From: an uncultured Oscillospiraceae bacterium
GTDB taxonomy: Bacteria > Bacillota > Clostridia > Oscillospirales > Oscillospiraceae
Direction of reading: 5' to 3'
DNA: 64,000 nucleotides
Assembly (NCBI GenBank): GCA_944385035.1
Contig: CALWVV010000004.1
Location: forward strand, 112,249-176,248
Part shown: piece after piece, positions 1 through 9,100 of the stretch
How the letters are laid out: each line of letters begins with the position of its first letter
How positions within the stretch are numbered: the first letter of the stretch is position 1
Notes under the pieces: generated by a model
Database searches by the model: none
Told to the model about the DNA's origin: nothing
What the model saw: the letters and a program-made list of their open reading frames with translations, nothing else
Made by a program: the position numbers and the translations under genes

Positions 1-332
1 TTCAGAACGGCTCCTGGGCCCCTGCCAGCGGCAAGCTGATGAGCGAGCTACTGTGCCAGATGAAGAACATGGAGCTGCTGGAGGCCCCCGTCACCCTGAA
101 GTCCGCTCTGGCCCCCGGCCAGGAGCAGGAGCTGGAGGCCCTGGCCCAGGTTCTGGCGGCCTCCGTCAAGGGAGAGGAGCCTTCCCCCGCCCAGGAGGAA
201 GCCCCCCAGGACAAGCCCCGGGGCTTTGTGTGCAAGATCTGCGGCTTCATCTATGAGAGCGACACCCTGCCCGAGGACTTTGTCTGCCCCATCTGCCGCC
301 GTCCCGCCAGCGACTTTGAGCCGCTGAGCTGA
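1..332 (+). CDS. Flavodiiron protein (FprA family) with C-terminal rubredoxin domain, 5' truncated
   Basis: This is the C-terminal part of a flavodiiron protein, an enzyme family that reduces O2 or NO to protect anaerobes. The reading frame is open from base 3 and enters the window already in frame, so the metallo-beta-lactamase and most of the flavodoxin domain lie to the left. The visible part starts with the flavodoxin-domain segment [13 protein letters not shown] variable linker rich in Glu, Pro and Ala follows, and then a rubredoxin-like module with two Cys-x2-Cys knuckles (CKIC and CPIC) that bind one iron. The fused rubredoxin probably passes electrons to the FMN. An ATG at 39 lies inside the flavodoxin domain and is not taken as the start. 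The partial view leaves the exact subfamily open. Confidence 0.85.
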   Translation, partial: QNGSWAPASGKLMSELLCQMKNMELLEAPVTLKSALAPGQEQELEALAQVLAASVKGEEPSPAQEEAPQDKPRGFVCKICGFIYESDTLPEDFVCPICRRPASDFEPLS

Positions 333-357
333 AATTTATCAGAAAGGAGCGATAGCC

Positions 358-480
358 ATGAAACTGGTCTGCGATCTGTGCGGCTTCATCTACGATGAGG
401 CCGTGGAGGGCCCCATGCCCGACGACTACGTCTGCCCCCTGTGCGGCGCCGACAAGAGCCACTTTGCCCCTGAGCAGTAA
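358..480 (+). CDS. Short rubredoxin-like protein, 40 residues
   Basis: This small gene encodes a 40-residue iron protein with two knuckles, CDLCGF near residue 5 and CPLCGA near residue 26, the pattern of a single Fe(Cys)4 site. Ordinary rubredoxins have about 52 residues, so the loop between knuckles is shortened. It resembles the rubredoxin tail of the gene just upstream. It begins 25 bases after that stop, with a clear ribosome binding site (AGAAAGGAG) before the ATG, and the two genes are probably one transcript. The likely role is an electron carrier for the flavodiiron protein or other oxygen-defence enzymes. The partner is inferred from position only. Confidence 0.85.
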   Translation: MKLVCDLCGFIYDEAVEGPMPDDYVCPLCGADKSHFAPEQ

Positions 481-490
481 GAACCCCATC

Positions 491-525
491 AAAAAACCGC
501 CGGAGGATGTCCTCCGGCGGTTTTC
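491..525. terminator. Bidirectional intrinsic terminator
   Basis: An 11-bp GC-rich stem (497-507 with 510-520) is flanked by an A-run on the left and a T-run on the right. It can therefore end both the rubredoxin transcript and the convergent glycosyltransferase transcript. Confidence 0.85.
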
Positions 526-537
526 TATGATAAAGCC

Positions 538-1782
538 TCACCGCACCATGGCCTCGGGGGCCACGTTCCGGGTGTGGCGGATCTCCTCCCACACGGTGGT
601 GTTTTTCAGGAAGCTGGCCGCTGTGATGGGAAGCCACGTGAGCAAAAACAGCCAGTAGAACCCCAGGGCGGGCAGCAGACGGCGGTCCCACTTTCCCTCC
701 ATGGTGATGACGATGGCAGCCAGGGCGGTGGCCGTAAGAGCGGCGGAGCCCAGGTTGGCCGCCGCGGCCGCCAAAGCCGCCAGAATGGCCCCCTGCACCG
801 TGAGGCAGCTCATAGCCGCCGCCAGGGCGCCTACCGCCATGCTGGCCAGGGCGGAGATCTGGTAGGCGGGGATGATGAGGGTGGCCCCCAGGTCGGCCAG
901 GCCCAGGCGGGGCTGTTTCCCCATCTCCCGGACCACCGCCGGGAAATAGGCACGGGCCACCTGAATGGTGCCGCTGGTCCACCGGCGGCGCTGCTTGAAG
1001 GACTGCTCCCAGGAGTTGGGCTGCTCGTCATAGGTGATGGCCTTCGGCACCCAGCGCACCCGCTCTCCGGCCAGGATGGTCTGGGCGGTGAGCTCCAGGT
1101 CCTCGCTGATGGTCTGGGCCTTCCAGTCCCCCAGCTTGTCCAGCAGGCGCTGGGACACCATAAAGCCCGTCCCGCCGATCATGGCGGAGACCTCCAGAGC
1201 GCTTCGCCCGGCGTTGTGGAAGCGGTTCATCATCCAGTAGTAGATGGAATAGCTGCCGGAGATGGCGGTGTCATAGGGGTTCTTGCTGTCCCGGAAGCCC
1301 TGGGCCGCCCGTGCCCCGGCCATATAGGCGTGGTTCATTTCCATCAAAAAGTCCTTGTGGACCACATTGTCCGCGTCAAAGACACAGTAGGCATCGTACC
1401 GGCGGCCCCGGAGGCGGTGGTAGGCAAACTGAAGTACCTCCCCCTTGCTGTGGGCCTGACCGGGAAACTCCAGCACCTTGGCACCAAAGTTCCGGGCGGC
1501 CAGGGCGGTGTTGTCGGTACAGTTGTTGGGCAGCACCCAGATGTCATAGAGCTCGGGGGGATAGTTCTGGGTGAGCAGACTATTGATGAGCGGGCCAATG
1601 ACCAGCTCCTCATTGCGCGCGGCGATGAGGACGGCAAACTTTGTCCGGGCGGGGTGCCAGCCGTAGTCCTCCGCCTTCTTCCAGCACAAGGCCCCTCCGG
1701 CCAGATACCAAAGGCCCCACAGGGCCATCACTACGCCCATAGCACCTGTCAGCGCCAGAGCGGCGGGGAATAACCAGTTCAT
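538..1782 (-). CDS. Membrane-anchored family 2 glycosyltransferase
   Basis: This 414-residue enzyme is a processive-type GT2 glycosyltransferase that should transfer a sugar from a nucleotide sugar on the inner face of the membrane. A signal-anchor helix (about residues 5-30) precedes a GT-A domain with the metal-binding FDAD at 135-138, the catalytic TISEDLEL at 224-231 and the QRRRW motif at 264-268 shared with cellulose, chitin and hyaluronan synthases. Several membrane helices fill residues 290-400. The product cannot be told from sequence. It stands alone between convergent and divergent neighbours and has a GGGAGGT ribosome binding site before the ATG. Confidence 0.85.
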   Translation of the reverse strand: MNWLFPAALALTGAMGVVMALWGLWYLAGGALCWKKAEDYGWHPARTKFAVLIAARNEELVIGPLINSLLTQNYPPELYDIWVLPNNCTDNTALAARNFGAKVLEFPGQAHSKGEVLQFAYHRLRGRRYDAYCVFDADNVVHKDFLMEMNHAYMAGARAAQGFRDSKNPYDTAISGSYSIYYWMMNRFHNAGRSALEVSAMIGGTGFMVSQRLLDKLGDWKAQTISEDLELTAQTILAGERVRWVPKAITYDEQPNSWEQSFKQRRRWTSGTIQVARAYFPAVVREMGKQPRLGLADLGATLIIPAYQISALASMAVGALAAAMSCLTVQGAILAALAAAAANLGSAALTATALAAIVITMEGKWDRRLLPALGFYWLFLLTWLPITAASFLKNTTVWEEIRHTRNVAPEAMVR

Positions 1783-1944
1783 AACAATACCTCCCTGCGG
1801 ATCGTATACCTGGATTCTAGCAGGGGAATGTTAAGGATGGACTGGGAAAAGCTTTAAGATTTGATAAAGTTTTCTTAAGAAACCCTTCCGCTTTTTCTTT
1901 GCAGCGGGTTTACGTCCCTCGACAAACATTTACATTTTCTTCAT

Positions 1945-1973
1945 TTGACAGTTTTTGCGAAAAGTTTTATACT
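1945..1973 (+). promoter_or_regulatory. Sigma-A promoter of the OpuC-like operon
   Basis: TTGACA at 1945-1950 and TATACT at 1968-1973 are separated by exactly 17 bases, a near-perfect vegetative promoter. Transcription should start near 1980, leaving a leader of about 125 bases before the first gene. Confidence 0.8.
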
Positions 1974-1988
1974 GTAATTGTACATTAT

Positions 1989-2063
1989 GCCGGACACCCA
2001 CCCAGGGCACCAAATGAAGAGATCCAAAAGGCTGCCTCGGGGCGGCCTTTTTTGCTGTCCGGC
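1989..2063 (+). promoter_or_regulatory. Structured leader with terminator-like hairpin (attenuator candidate)
   Basis: Between promoter and first start codon lies a hairpin (2030-2036 with 2041-2047, extended by A-U pairs to 2026) followed by six T residues at 2048-2053, which has the form of an intrinsic terminator. A second pairing of 8 bp (1989-1996 with 2056-2063) encloses it. The rest of the 1783-2105 gap holds no gene. Such a terminator inside a leader suggests premature termination control, but I do not recognise a known riboswitch class here. Confidence 0.5.
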
Positions 2064-2105
2064 CACCCCAGCCCCCATCGGCGGGGCCCGGAAAAGGAGG
2101 TCACT

Positions 2106-3218
2106 TTGCTTCGCTTTGAACACGTGAATCTGTCCTACGGAGGACAAACCATTTTAAACGACATTTCCTTTGAAATTGAGCAGGGCCAGTTTGCCGTTTT
2201 TATCGGCCCCTCGGGCTGCGGCAAGACCACCACCCTGAAGATGATCAACCGCCTCATCCAGCCCGACAGCGGCCGCATCTATCTGGATGGGAAGGACATC
2301 GCCACCATCGACCGCTATGAGCTGCGGCGGCACACGGGCTACGTCATCCAGCAGATCGGCCTGTTTCCCAACATGACGGTCCACCAGAACATCTGCGTGG
2401 TGCCAAAGCTTCTCAAGTGGCCGAAGGACAAGTGCGACCAGGTGGTCCGGGAGCTTTTGGAGATGGTGGGCCTGCCCTATGACCAGTACGCCCACAAGTA
2501 CCCCAGCGAGATGTCCGGCGGCCAGCAGCAGCGCATCGGTATCCTCCGGGCTTTGGCGGCCTCCCCGCCGGTGGTGCTCATGGATGAGCCCTTCTCCGCT
2601 CTGGACCCCATGACAAGGCGCTCTCTCCAGCTGGAGGTGAAGAACCTGCAGCAAAAGCTCAATAAGACCATCATCTTCGTCACCCACGACATGGAGGAGG
2701 CTCTGGACCTGGCCGACGTCATCATCTTCATGGACCACGGCCGCATCGTCCAGATGGCGCCCCCGGAGGAGATGCTGGACTCCCCCGCCACCGACCAGAT
2801 CCGGGCGTTTCTGGGCAAGCACCACACCGGCCCCTCCCCTGCCGAGCTCACCGTGGACCACTTCATGCGCACAGGCATCGTCACCGTCAACCAGAACCGG
2901 GGCATCAACGAGTGTGTCAGCCGCATGCAGCACTATAACGTGGACACCCTGCTGGTGGTGGACGAGTACCGGCGGTATCAGGGCACCGTCTCCATCGCCG
3001 ACATCCGCCTCACCGGCCATGTGGTCAAGACCATCGGCCCCCTGGTGCGCAGCACCACCCCGGTGGTCCACGTGGGGGACAACGCCAAGGAGTGCTTCGA
3101 CCAGCTCATTTCCAGCGGCTTCCCCTATCTGGTGGTCCTCAACGAGGACCAGACCGTGGCGGGCATTGTCACCAAAACCAGTATGGCCTCCGCCATGGCC
3201 GAGCAGCTGTGGGGGTGA
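2106..3218 (+). CDS. ABC transporter ATPase with CBS domains (OpuCA/EgtUA-like)
   Basis: This protein is the energising subunit of a quaternary-amine-type ABC importer. The start is the TTG at 2106, six bases after a strong AAAAGGAGG; the open frame runs upstream to 1899, but that part crosses the promoter and leader. The 370-residue product has Walker A GPSGCGKTT at about 34-42, the signature MSGGQQQR near 135, Walker B VVLMDEP near 155, and two C-terminal CBS domains (about 250-370). In OpuA-type transporters the CBS pair senses ionic strength or nucleotides. Two permease genes follow at once. The substrate could be glycine betaine, carnitine or choline, or ergothioneine as in EgtU; the sequence alone does not decide. 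Confidence 0.9.
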   Translation: MLRFEHVNLSYGGQTILNDISFEIEQGQFAVFIGPSGCGKTTTLKMINRLIQPDSGRIYLDGKDIATIDRYELRRHTGYVIQQIGLFPNMTVHQNICVVPKLLKWPKDKCDQVVRELLEMVGLPYDQYAHKYPSEMSGGQQQRIGILRALAASPPVVLMDEPFSALDPMTRRSLQLEVKNLQQKLNKTIIFVTHDMEEALDLADVIIFMDHGRIVQMAPPEEMLDSPATDQIRAFLGKHHTGPSPAELTVDHFMRTGIVTVNQNRGINECVSRMQHYNVDTLLVVDEYRRYQGTVSIADIRLTGHVVKTIGPLVRSTTPVVHVGDNAKECFDQLISSGFPYLVVLNEDQTVAGIVTKTSMASAMAEQLWG

Positions 3219-3222
3219 GACG

Positions 3223-3855
3223 ATGCGCGATGTTCTGATGTCCATTCTTCACGCCACCCTGGTGCACACCGGCTACACCCTGGTGTGCGTGGCCATCGGC
3301 TTTGTGCTGGGGGTGTCCATCGGCATAGGGCTCTCCCGGCTGCCCACCCTGTCCCGGTACCTGCTGCCTTTGCTGTCCATCCTGAACACCGTGCCGGGCA
3401 TCGTCTTTATCGGCCTGCTCTTTATCTACCTGGGCATGACCCCCGCCACGGTGATCATCGCCCTGTCCATCTACGCCATGTTCCCGGTGCTGAAAAACAC
3501 CGTCACCGGCCTCAATGGAGTGGATCAGCAATATAAAGAAGCAGCCCGTGGCTGCGGCATGAACCAGCTCCAGCGCCTGTGGCGGGTGGAGCTGCCCCTG
3601 GCCCTGCCCTCCATCATCGGGGGGCTTCGCATGTCCACCGTCTACACCGTCTCCTGGGCGGTGCTGGCCGCCATGATCGGCCTGGGCGGACTGGGGGACT
3701 TTATCTATAAAGGGGTCAGCTCCAACAACAACGCCCTCATCCTCCAGGGGGCCATTCCCGCCGCCGTTCTGGCCCTGGTGCTGGGCGCCCTGGTGGATCT
3801 GCTCCAGCGGTACGTCACCCGGCGCACCATGGGGAAAGGCAGGGTGAGTCCATGA
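3223..3855 (+). CDS. ABC transporter permease (OpuCB-like)
   Basis: This 210-residue membrane protein has about five to six hydrophobic segments and the permease EAA-type loop EAARGCGMNQLQRLW (about residues 107-121), which docks onto the ATPase. It belongs to the BPD_transp_1 family used by OpuC and ProW. It starts five bases after the ATPase stop and overlaps the next gene by four bases (ATGA), so the three genes are translationally coupled. It would form the channel together with the membrane half of the following fusion protein. Confidence 0.9.
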   Translation: MRDVLMSILHATLVHTGYTLVCVAIGFVLGVSIGIGLSRLPTLSRYLLPLLSILNTVPGIVFIGLLFIYLGMTPATVIIALSIYAMFPVLKNTVTGLNGVDQQYKEAARGCGMNQLQRLWRVELPLALPSIIGGLRMSTVYTVSWAVLAAMIGLGGLGDFIYKGVSSNNNALILQGAIPAAVLALVLGALVDLLQRYVTRRTMGKGRVSP

Positions 3856-5384
3856 GCCTGTCTATGATTTGGGACCACCTGTCCCTGGTGCTCTCCGCAC
3901 TGACCCTGGCCATTGCCGCCGGGGTGCCCCTGGGGCTTCTGGCCTACCTGTCCCCCAAATTCGGAAAAGTCATTCTCTGGGTGGTGGACCTCATCCAAAC
4001 CATCCCCGCCCTGGCCCTGCTGGGCCTCATCATGGTAGTGATGGACCCCGGTTCCCCCACGGCCATGCTGGGCCTGGCCCTCTATTCCCTGCTGCCCATC
4101 GTGCGCAACACCTGCCTGGGCCTTCAGCAGGTCCCCGGCCACCTGAAGGAGGCCGCCGCGGGCATGGGCATGCGCCGCAGCTACCGCATGACCCATGTGG
4201 ACCTCCCCCTGGCCTTCCCCATGGTGGTCACGGGCATCCGCATTGCCGCCGTCAACGCCATCGGCACCGCCGTCTTTGCCGCCTTCGTGGGCGGGGGCGG
4301 CCTGGGCGGGCTGTTCTACACCGCCATCCGTCAGAAGGATACCCCCATGCTTCTGGCGGGCACCGGGGTACTCATGCTCATGGCCCTGGTGCTGGACGCC
4401 CTTTTGGGCTATGTGGAGCGGCGGCTGTCCTCCCACAGCCGCAAGAAGCTCCCCGCCCCGGTAAAAGCGGCGGGAGCGGGGGCCCTGGCCCTGGCGGGGG
4501 TGGCCCTGGTGGCCTATATGCTCCTGCCCGCCGACACCTCCGGCCAGCTCACCCTCTACGACGGGGACTACTCCGAGGTAAAGCTCATGCACGCCATGGT
4601 GGAGCAGCTGGTAGAGGACAAAACCGACCTGGAGGTGGTCATTCTGGACCAGATGACCCAGGTCAATAACCACAACGAGCTTAAGGGAGAAACCCCCAGC
4701 TGCGATCTGATGTTCAGCTATGACGGCACCATCCTCACCACGTTCCTGGGCCTGGACACCACCGACATCCCGGAGGGGATGACCCTCTACGACTTTGTCA
4801 ATGAGACGGTCAGTGAGCGGGAGGGCCTTCACATGCTGGGCAAGGTGGGCCTCAATAACACCTACGCCATCGGCGTGACCCAGGATGTGGTGGACCAGTA
4901 CGGCGTGAGTAAAATTTCCGACCTGGTGCCCATCGCCTCCTCCCTCCGGTTTGGGGCGGAGCACGAGTTCTTTACCGAGGAGGGCAGCATGAAGTACCAG
5001 CCCTTCGTGGATTTCTACGGCCTAACGTTCCAGTCGGCCACTCCGGTGGACGTGGTGCTCAAATATAACGCCGTGGAGTCGGGTTCCTTTGACGCCATGG
5101 TGGTCTACGCCACCGATGGGCTCAACAAGCGGGCCAATCTCACCATTCTGGAGGACGACCTGGGCTTCTTCCCCGAGTATTACGGAGCTCTCCTGGTGCG
5201 AAACGACCTGTTTGAGGACTTCTACGATGTGGCTCCCAACCTGGAGCAGGTACTGGAGCTGCTCACCGGCCAGGTCACCAGCGAGGACATGGTGGAGCTC
5301 ACCTACGCCGTGGACGTGGACGGCCGCAGCGTCCAGGAGGTGGCCCATGAATTTCTGGTGGAAAAGGGCCTGTTGGAAGGCTGA
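3852..5384 (+). CDS. Fused permease and substrate-binding protein (OpuCB-OpuCC / EgtUBC-like)
   Basis: One 510-residue chain combines a permease domain (about residues 1-195, EAA loop EAAAGMGMRRSYRMTHVDLP) with an extracytoplasmic OpuAC-type binding domain (about 235-510). A hydrophobic helix at about 205-222 connects them and anchors the binding domain outside the membrane. No separate binding-protein gene is present, so this domain must supply substrate capture. Fusion of these parts is typical of EgtUBC and of some OpuC systems, but EgtU usually lacks the additional stand-alone permease seen here. The start overlaps the previous stop. Ligand specificity depends on binding-cage residues that I could not model. 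Confidence 0.88.
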   Translation: MSLSMIWDHLSLVLSALTLAIAAGVPLGLLAYLSPKFGKVILWVVDLIQTIPALALLGLIMVVMDPGSPTAMLGLALYSLLPIVRNTCLGLQQVPGHLKEAAAGMGMRRSYRMTHVDLPLAFPMVVTGIRIAAVNAIGTAVFAAFVGGGGLGGLFYTAIRQKDTPMLLAGTGVLMLMALVLDALLGYVERRLSSHSRKKLPAPVKAAGAGALALAGVALVAYMLLPADTSGQLTLYDGDYSEVKLMHAMVEQLVEDKTDLEVVILDQMTQVNNHNELKGETPSCDLMFSYDGTILTTFLGLDTTDIPEGMTLYDFVNETVSEREGLHMLGKVGLNNTYAIGVTQDVVDQYGVSKISDLVPIASSLRFGAEHEFFTEEGSMKYQPFVDFYGLTFQSATPVDVVLKYNAVESGSFDAMVVYATDGLNKRANLTILEDDLGFFPEYYGALLVRNDLFEDFYDVAPNLEQVLELLTGQVTSEDMVELTYAVDVDGRSVQEVAHEFLVEKGLLEG

Positions 5385-5403
5385 ATCTTCTGACAAAATA
5401 CAA

Positions 5404-5634
5404 GCGCCCCGGCGTAACGGCCGGGGCGCTCAGCTTCACTAAAAAGCCCTCCTGCAAGGAGTTCCGCCGCCCGCAGACGGCGGAATCAATTTTAATCCGT
5501 CATTTCCGGCGACATGTGCGTCGGAAATGACACTTCTCACACAAGGCGGGCCGACTTTTCCGCAAGGAATCGAGGCCCAACTTGTGTGCAATCTTTTTCG
5601 AAAAAGTGGCTAAGCCACTTTTTCGATATGTTCA
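5404..5634. repeat. Block of stacked inverted repeats downstream of the transporter operon
   Basis: The 5385-5734 interval contains no gene but is full of hairpins. They are GCGCCCCGGC/GCCGGGGCGC (5404-5429), TTCCGCCG/CGGCGGAA (about 5462-5485), GTCATTTCCG/CGGAAATGAC (about 5499-5531), CACACAAG/CTTGTGTG (about 5538-5588) and AAAAAGTGGC/GCCACTTTTT (about 5600-5623). Inside the fourth, GGGCC/GGCCC and a TTCC-GCAA-GGAA hairpin are nested. The first stem is repeated almost exactly at 5635-5659. The block may be an intergenic repeat family or a MITE-like insertion. Confidence 0.55.
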
Positions 5635-5666
5635 GCGCCCCGGCAAACAGGCCGGGGCGTTTTTTT
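5635..5666 (+). terminator. Intrinsic terminator of the OpuC-like operon
   Basis: The stem 5636-5644 with 5651-5659 is followed by seven T residues (5660-5666). It is nearly the same stem as the one at 5404-5429, which lacks a T-run. Confidence 0.8.
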
Positions 5667-5669
5667 GAC

Positions 5670-5697
5670 ATAGGACGGGCCGGAGGGCGCATAGTCT
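5670..5697 (+). promoter_or_regulatory. Possible SigE-type promoter before the YlmC/YmxH gene
   Basis: ATA at 5670-5672 and CATAGTCT at 5690-5697 with a 17-base spacer resemble the mother-cell SigE consensus (ATA, then CATAnnnT). A TTGACA at 5665-5670 has no matching -10. The assignment rests on short matches and on the known SigE control of ylmC/ymxH-type genes. Confidence 0.3.
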
Positions 5698-5734
5698 GAA
5701 CCAATCAGATCATGCCAGCAAGGAGGACAGGACC

Positions 5735-5998
5735 ATGGAGACCAGGATCGCGGAGCTTCGCTATAAGGAAGTCATCAGCGTGGAGGACGGCAGCCGCTTC
5801 GGCTTTGTGGGAGATATGGAGGTGGACCTGGACAGCGGCCAGGTGCGGGCCCTGGTGGTGCCGGGACGGCGGCGGCTGTTCGGCCTTCTGGGCCGGGAGG
5901 AGGACCGGTACATCCCCTGGAACGCGGTGCGCCGGTTTGGGGAGGACATCATCCTGGTGGAGGAACAGGGGACGCGCCGCCGCCCCAGGCGGGGGTAA
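5735..5998 (+). CDS. YlmC/YmxH family PRC-barrel sporulation protein
   Basis: This 87-residue protein is a small PRC-barrel domain. It matches the YlmC/YmxH family pattern: an N-terminal KEVISVEDG, then GDMEVDLDSGQ, the central VVPGRRRLFGLLGREED and a final YIPWNAVRRFGEDIILV. Family members are widespread in endospore formers and are made in the mother cell, but their molecular role is unknown. A strong AGGAGG lies at 5721-5726 before the ATG. The C-terminus ends in an Arg/Pro-rich tail. Confidence 0.85.
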   Translation: METRIAELRYKEVISVEDGSRFGFVGDMEVDLDSGQVRALVVPGRRRLFGLLGREEDRYIPWNAVRRFGEDIILVEEQGTRRRPRRG

Positions 5999-6031
5999 AG
6001 GCCCATCTCCCCAGAATTATCCCGGCAAGGA

Positions 6032-6096
6032 AAAACCCTTTGTACCGATTAACGTGCAAAGGGTTTTATTTGGTTTCGCCGCCGGGGCGGCGAAAC
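6032..6096. terminator. Tandem hairpins between convergent genes
   Basis: A hairpin of AAAACCCTTTG and CAAAGGGTTTT (6032-6042 with 6057-6067) is followed by a second, GC-rich one (about 6072-6096). They probably end the ylmC-like transcript on the plus strand and the addA transcript on the minus strand. Confidence 0.55.
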
Positions 6097-6125
6097 CACT
6101 CCATCCCTGCCTGCAGGCAAAACAC

Positions 6126-9100
6126 TCAAACCTCCACTGCGGTATCCGTTTCAAAAAACCACAGCACCATCCGCCTGACCTCCCGCCCCAAAATCTGGGA
6201 CAGGGCCTTTCCATAGGCCTCCAGCTGGGGGCGGTACTCCTCGGCCCGTTCCCGCTCTTTGCCGGGACGCACCTGATCGGTCTTGAAATCCAGAACGGTG
6301 AGGCCGTCCTCCCCCTCAAACCAGGCGTCAATGACGCCCTGGAGGAGGATTTCCTCCCCCTCCAGGCCGGGGTAGTAGTCCTGGGCCGGCACCAGCAGGG
6401 AGAACTTGAACTCCCGGCGGCATTCCTTTGCCCGGCACATTTCCCTTCCAATGGGGCTTTGCCAGAAGGCGGAGAGCTTTCCCGCATCGATGGCCTCACG
6501 CTGGAGGGACGTGAGAAAGCCCTGCGCCGTCAGGCGGTCCAGCTCTGCGGCAATGGCCTCTTCGCTGTGCTCCCCCTCCAATGGCAGGTATTCCATAGCC
6601 AGGTGGAGGGCGGTACCCCGCTGGGCGGGGGTGAGGCCCCGCTCTTTTGCAATAAATTGAGGCCGTGTCAAGGGTTTTCCCCTGCGGGTAGGCGCCTGGG
6701 CCTCCTCCGCCGCCTCCCGGTCCAGGGCCCGGCCCTTGATCTGGGTGGCGGTGAGCTTGGAAGGGACAAAGGCGGCCTTTTGGTGGGGATATTCCCAGGA
6801 AAGCCGCTCCCCCAGTCCCTCTATCTGGTCCTGGTCCTCCTGGGGCAGGTCTGTGAGCCGCCCCTCCCGCCGGGAGGGCTCCATAAGCCCCTGGCCCTCC
6901 ACCCAGCGGATGTCCCACCGGGGGCCCAGGGTTTGGGCCACCACCTCGGCTGCTCCGGCCAGGGTGCGGAAAGCCTCCCCCTCCGGGCGGGTGAGGGCGT
7001 GGAGCAGCACCCAGGCCCCCACGCTCTGCTGCCCCTCCAGCACCATGGGTGGGATGGGCAGGGACAGGTCCTCCCCCAGCCGCTTCAGGGCACTGAGCCC
7101 GTCGGGGAGGGCGGCGGTGAGAATCAATTTTTCCCTGGCTCGGGTCATGGCCACATACAGAAGGCGCAGCTCCTCGGCCATCATCTCCCGTTCCAGCGCC
7201 CGCTTCACCCCACGGCGGGCCACCGTCTCATACTCCACCATCCGCTCCCGGTCCAGGCCCTTGGGGCCCACCCCCAGCACCGGATGGAACAGCACCGGAC
7301 CCATCAGGTCCTCCCGGTTTAAGCGACGGGTGAGGCCGCACACCAGCACCACCGGCTTCTCCAGGCCCTTGGAGCGGTGGATGGACAGGATGGACACCCC
7401 GTCTCCCCCGCCCCCTCCTGGGGCCGGGAACCGGGAACCCAATTCCCGCAGGCGCTGCAGGCGCAGCAGGAAGGAAAAGAGACTGCGGCAGCCCCCCTCC
7501 TCCATCTGTCCGGCCAGGGCGTAGAGGCAGAGCAGGTTGTCCCGGCGCTCCGCGCCCCCCTCCATGGCCCCGAACAGTCCCAGGATGTTGGTTTTTTCAT
7601 AGATGTGCCAGATGAGCTGGCGGCAGGTGCGCTCCCCCGCCCCAAAGCGCAGCTCCTCCAGGTCCTGAAGGAAGCGCCGGCAGTCCTCATCGCCCTTTTC
7701 GGCTCCCTTCACCAGGGCGGTATAGAAGTCCCCATCGCTTTCCGCGCGCAGCAGCGAGAGCTGGTCGGCGGTAAAGCCGTACACCGGCGAGCGCAGGGCA
7801 GCCAGCAGAGGCACGTCCTGGCGGGGGTTGTCCACCACTTGGAGGATGGCCAGGGCCACCTGCACCTCGGTAGTCTCAAAGAAATCCCCGCCCCCCTCCG
7901 CCGTCCAGGGGATGCCCTCCTCCCCCAGAGCACGCAGGTAGTGGTGCAGTACCGTACCGGGGCTGCGCAGCAGGATCATTACGTCGGAGGGGCGCACCGG
8001 CCGCAGGCCCTCCCCTTCCTCGATCATCAACGGCTTGTCCAGCAGCGCCCGGATCCGCCGGGCGGCAAACCGGGCCTCCAGCAGGTCCTTGCTCTCCTTT
8101 TCCCCCTCCTGGTCCCCCAGGCAGGACAGGTCCAGGGCGTGTAGCTCCAGGGCGTAGTCCTCCGGCTCGCCCAGAAACTCCTTCCCCGGCACCAGGGCCT
8201 GGTCATCGGTGTAGTCCAGCTCGCCGAATTCTGTTGACATAATGCTTCGGAACAGGTCATTGCACCCCTCCAGCACCACCCCACGGGAGCGGAAGTTCCG
8301 GGAGAGGAGCCGCTTGCGGGGTTCTCCTTCCTGCGCCTCATCCCCCATGGGGAAGCGGCGGTACTTGTCCAGAAAGATGGTGGGGTCGGCCAGGCGGAAG
8401 CGGTAGATGGACTGCTTCACGTCCCCCACCTCAAAGAGCTTCCGCCCCTCATCGGAAATGGCATAGAAGATGGCGTTTTGCACCTGGTTGGTGTCCTGGT
8501 ACTCGTCCACCAGGATCTCGTCATAGCGGCTGCTCCAGAACTGGGCCAGCTGGGTGGGCTGTCCGTCCTCCCCCACCAGCAGCTCCACGGCAAAATGCTC
8601 CAGGTCGGAGAAGTCCAGCACCCCCCGGCGGCGCTTTTCCTTACGGTAGGCCTCCCCAAAGTCCAGCACCAGGTCCATCAGGGCCTGCACCGCCGGGCGG
8701 GACAGGGACAGCTCCTCCAGCAGGGCGGCGGTGTCCCCCTCCATGGTCTCGGCCACCTTGTCCAGCAGCTTCTTGCACCGGGTACGGATGGCCTTCAGCT
8801 CCTCCCCGGCCCGGAGGGCGGCCTCCTCCTCCATGGGGCTCACTTCCACCTTCCGCTTCTTCTTCCGCCCGGCGGCGGGGAACGGGATGGGCATGTGCCC
8901 GGCCGCCTCGTCCCAGGTGTTGGCCCTCAGCAGAGCCTCCACCTCCTCCAGGGTGGCGGAGAGGGACGGGGCGTAATTCTGCTCCAGCAGCTCATCTCCC
9001 GCTGTAAGGGAAAGAGCCTTTTCAAGCCGCTCCCGGCAGAAGGCGGCCTGGCGTTTGGCGTCCTCCAGGAGGAGGGCGCCCCAGGGGGTCTCACTGAGGT

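Noticed and set aside
574-1773. Long plus-strand open frame antisense to the glycosyltransferase
   Set aside because: It is a shadow caused by high GC content; the translation is Gly/Gln/His-rich and matches no family.
1899-2105. Extension of the ABC ATPase reading frame upstream to 1899
   Set aside because: It would cross a near-consensus promoter and a terminator-like hairpin, and the added residues do not resemble the family. TTG 2106 has an ideal ribosome binding site.
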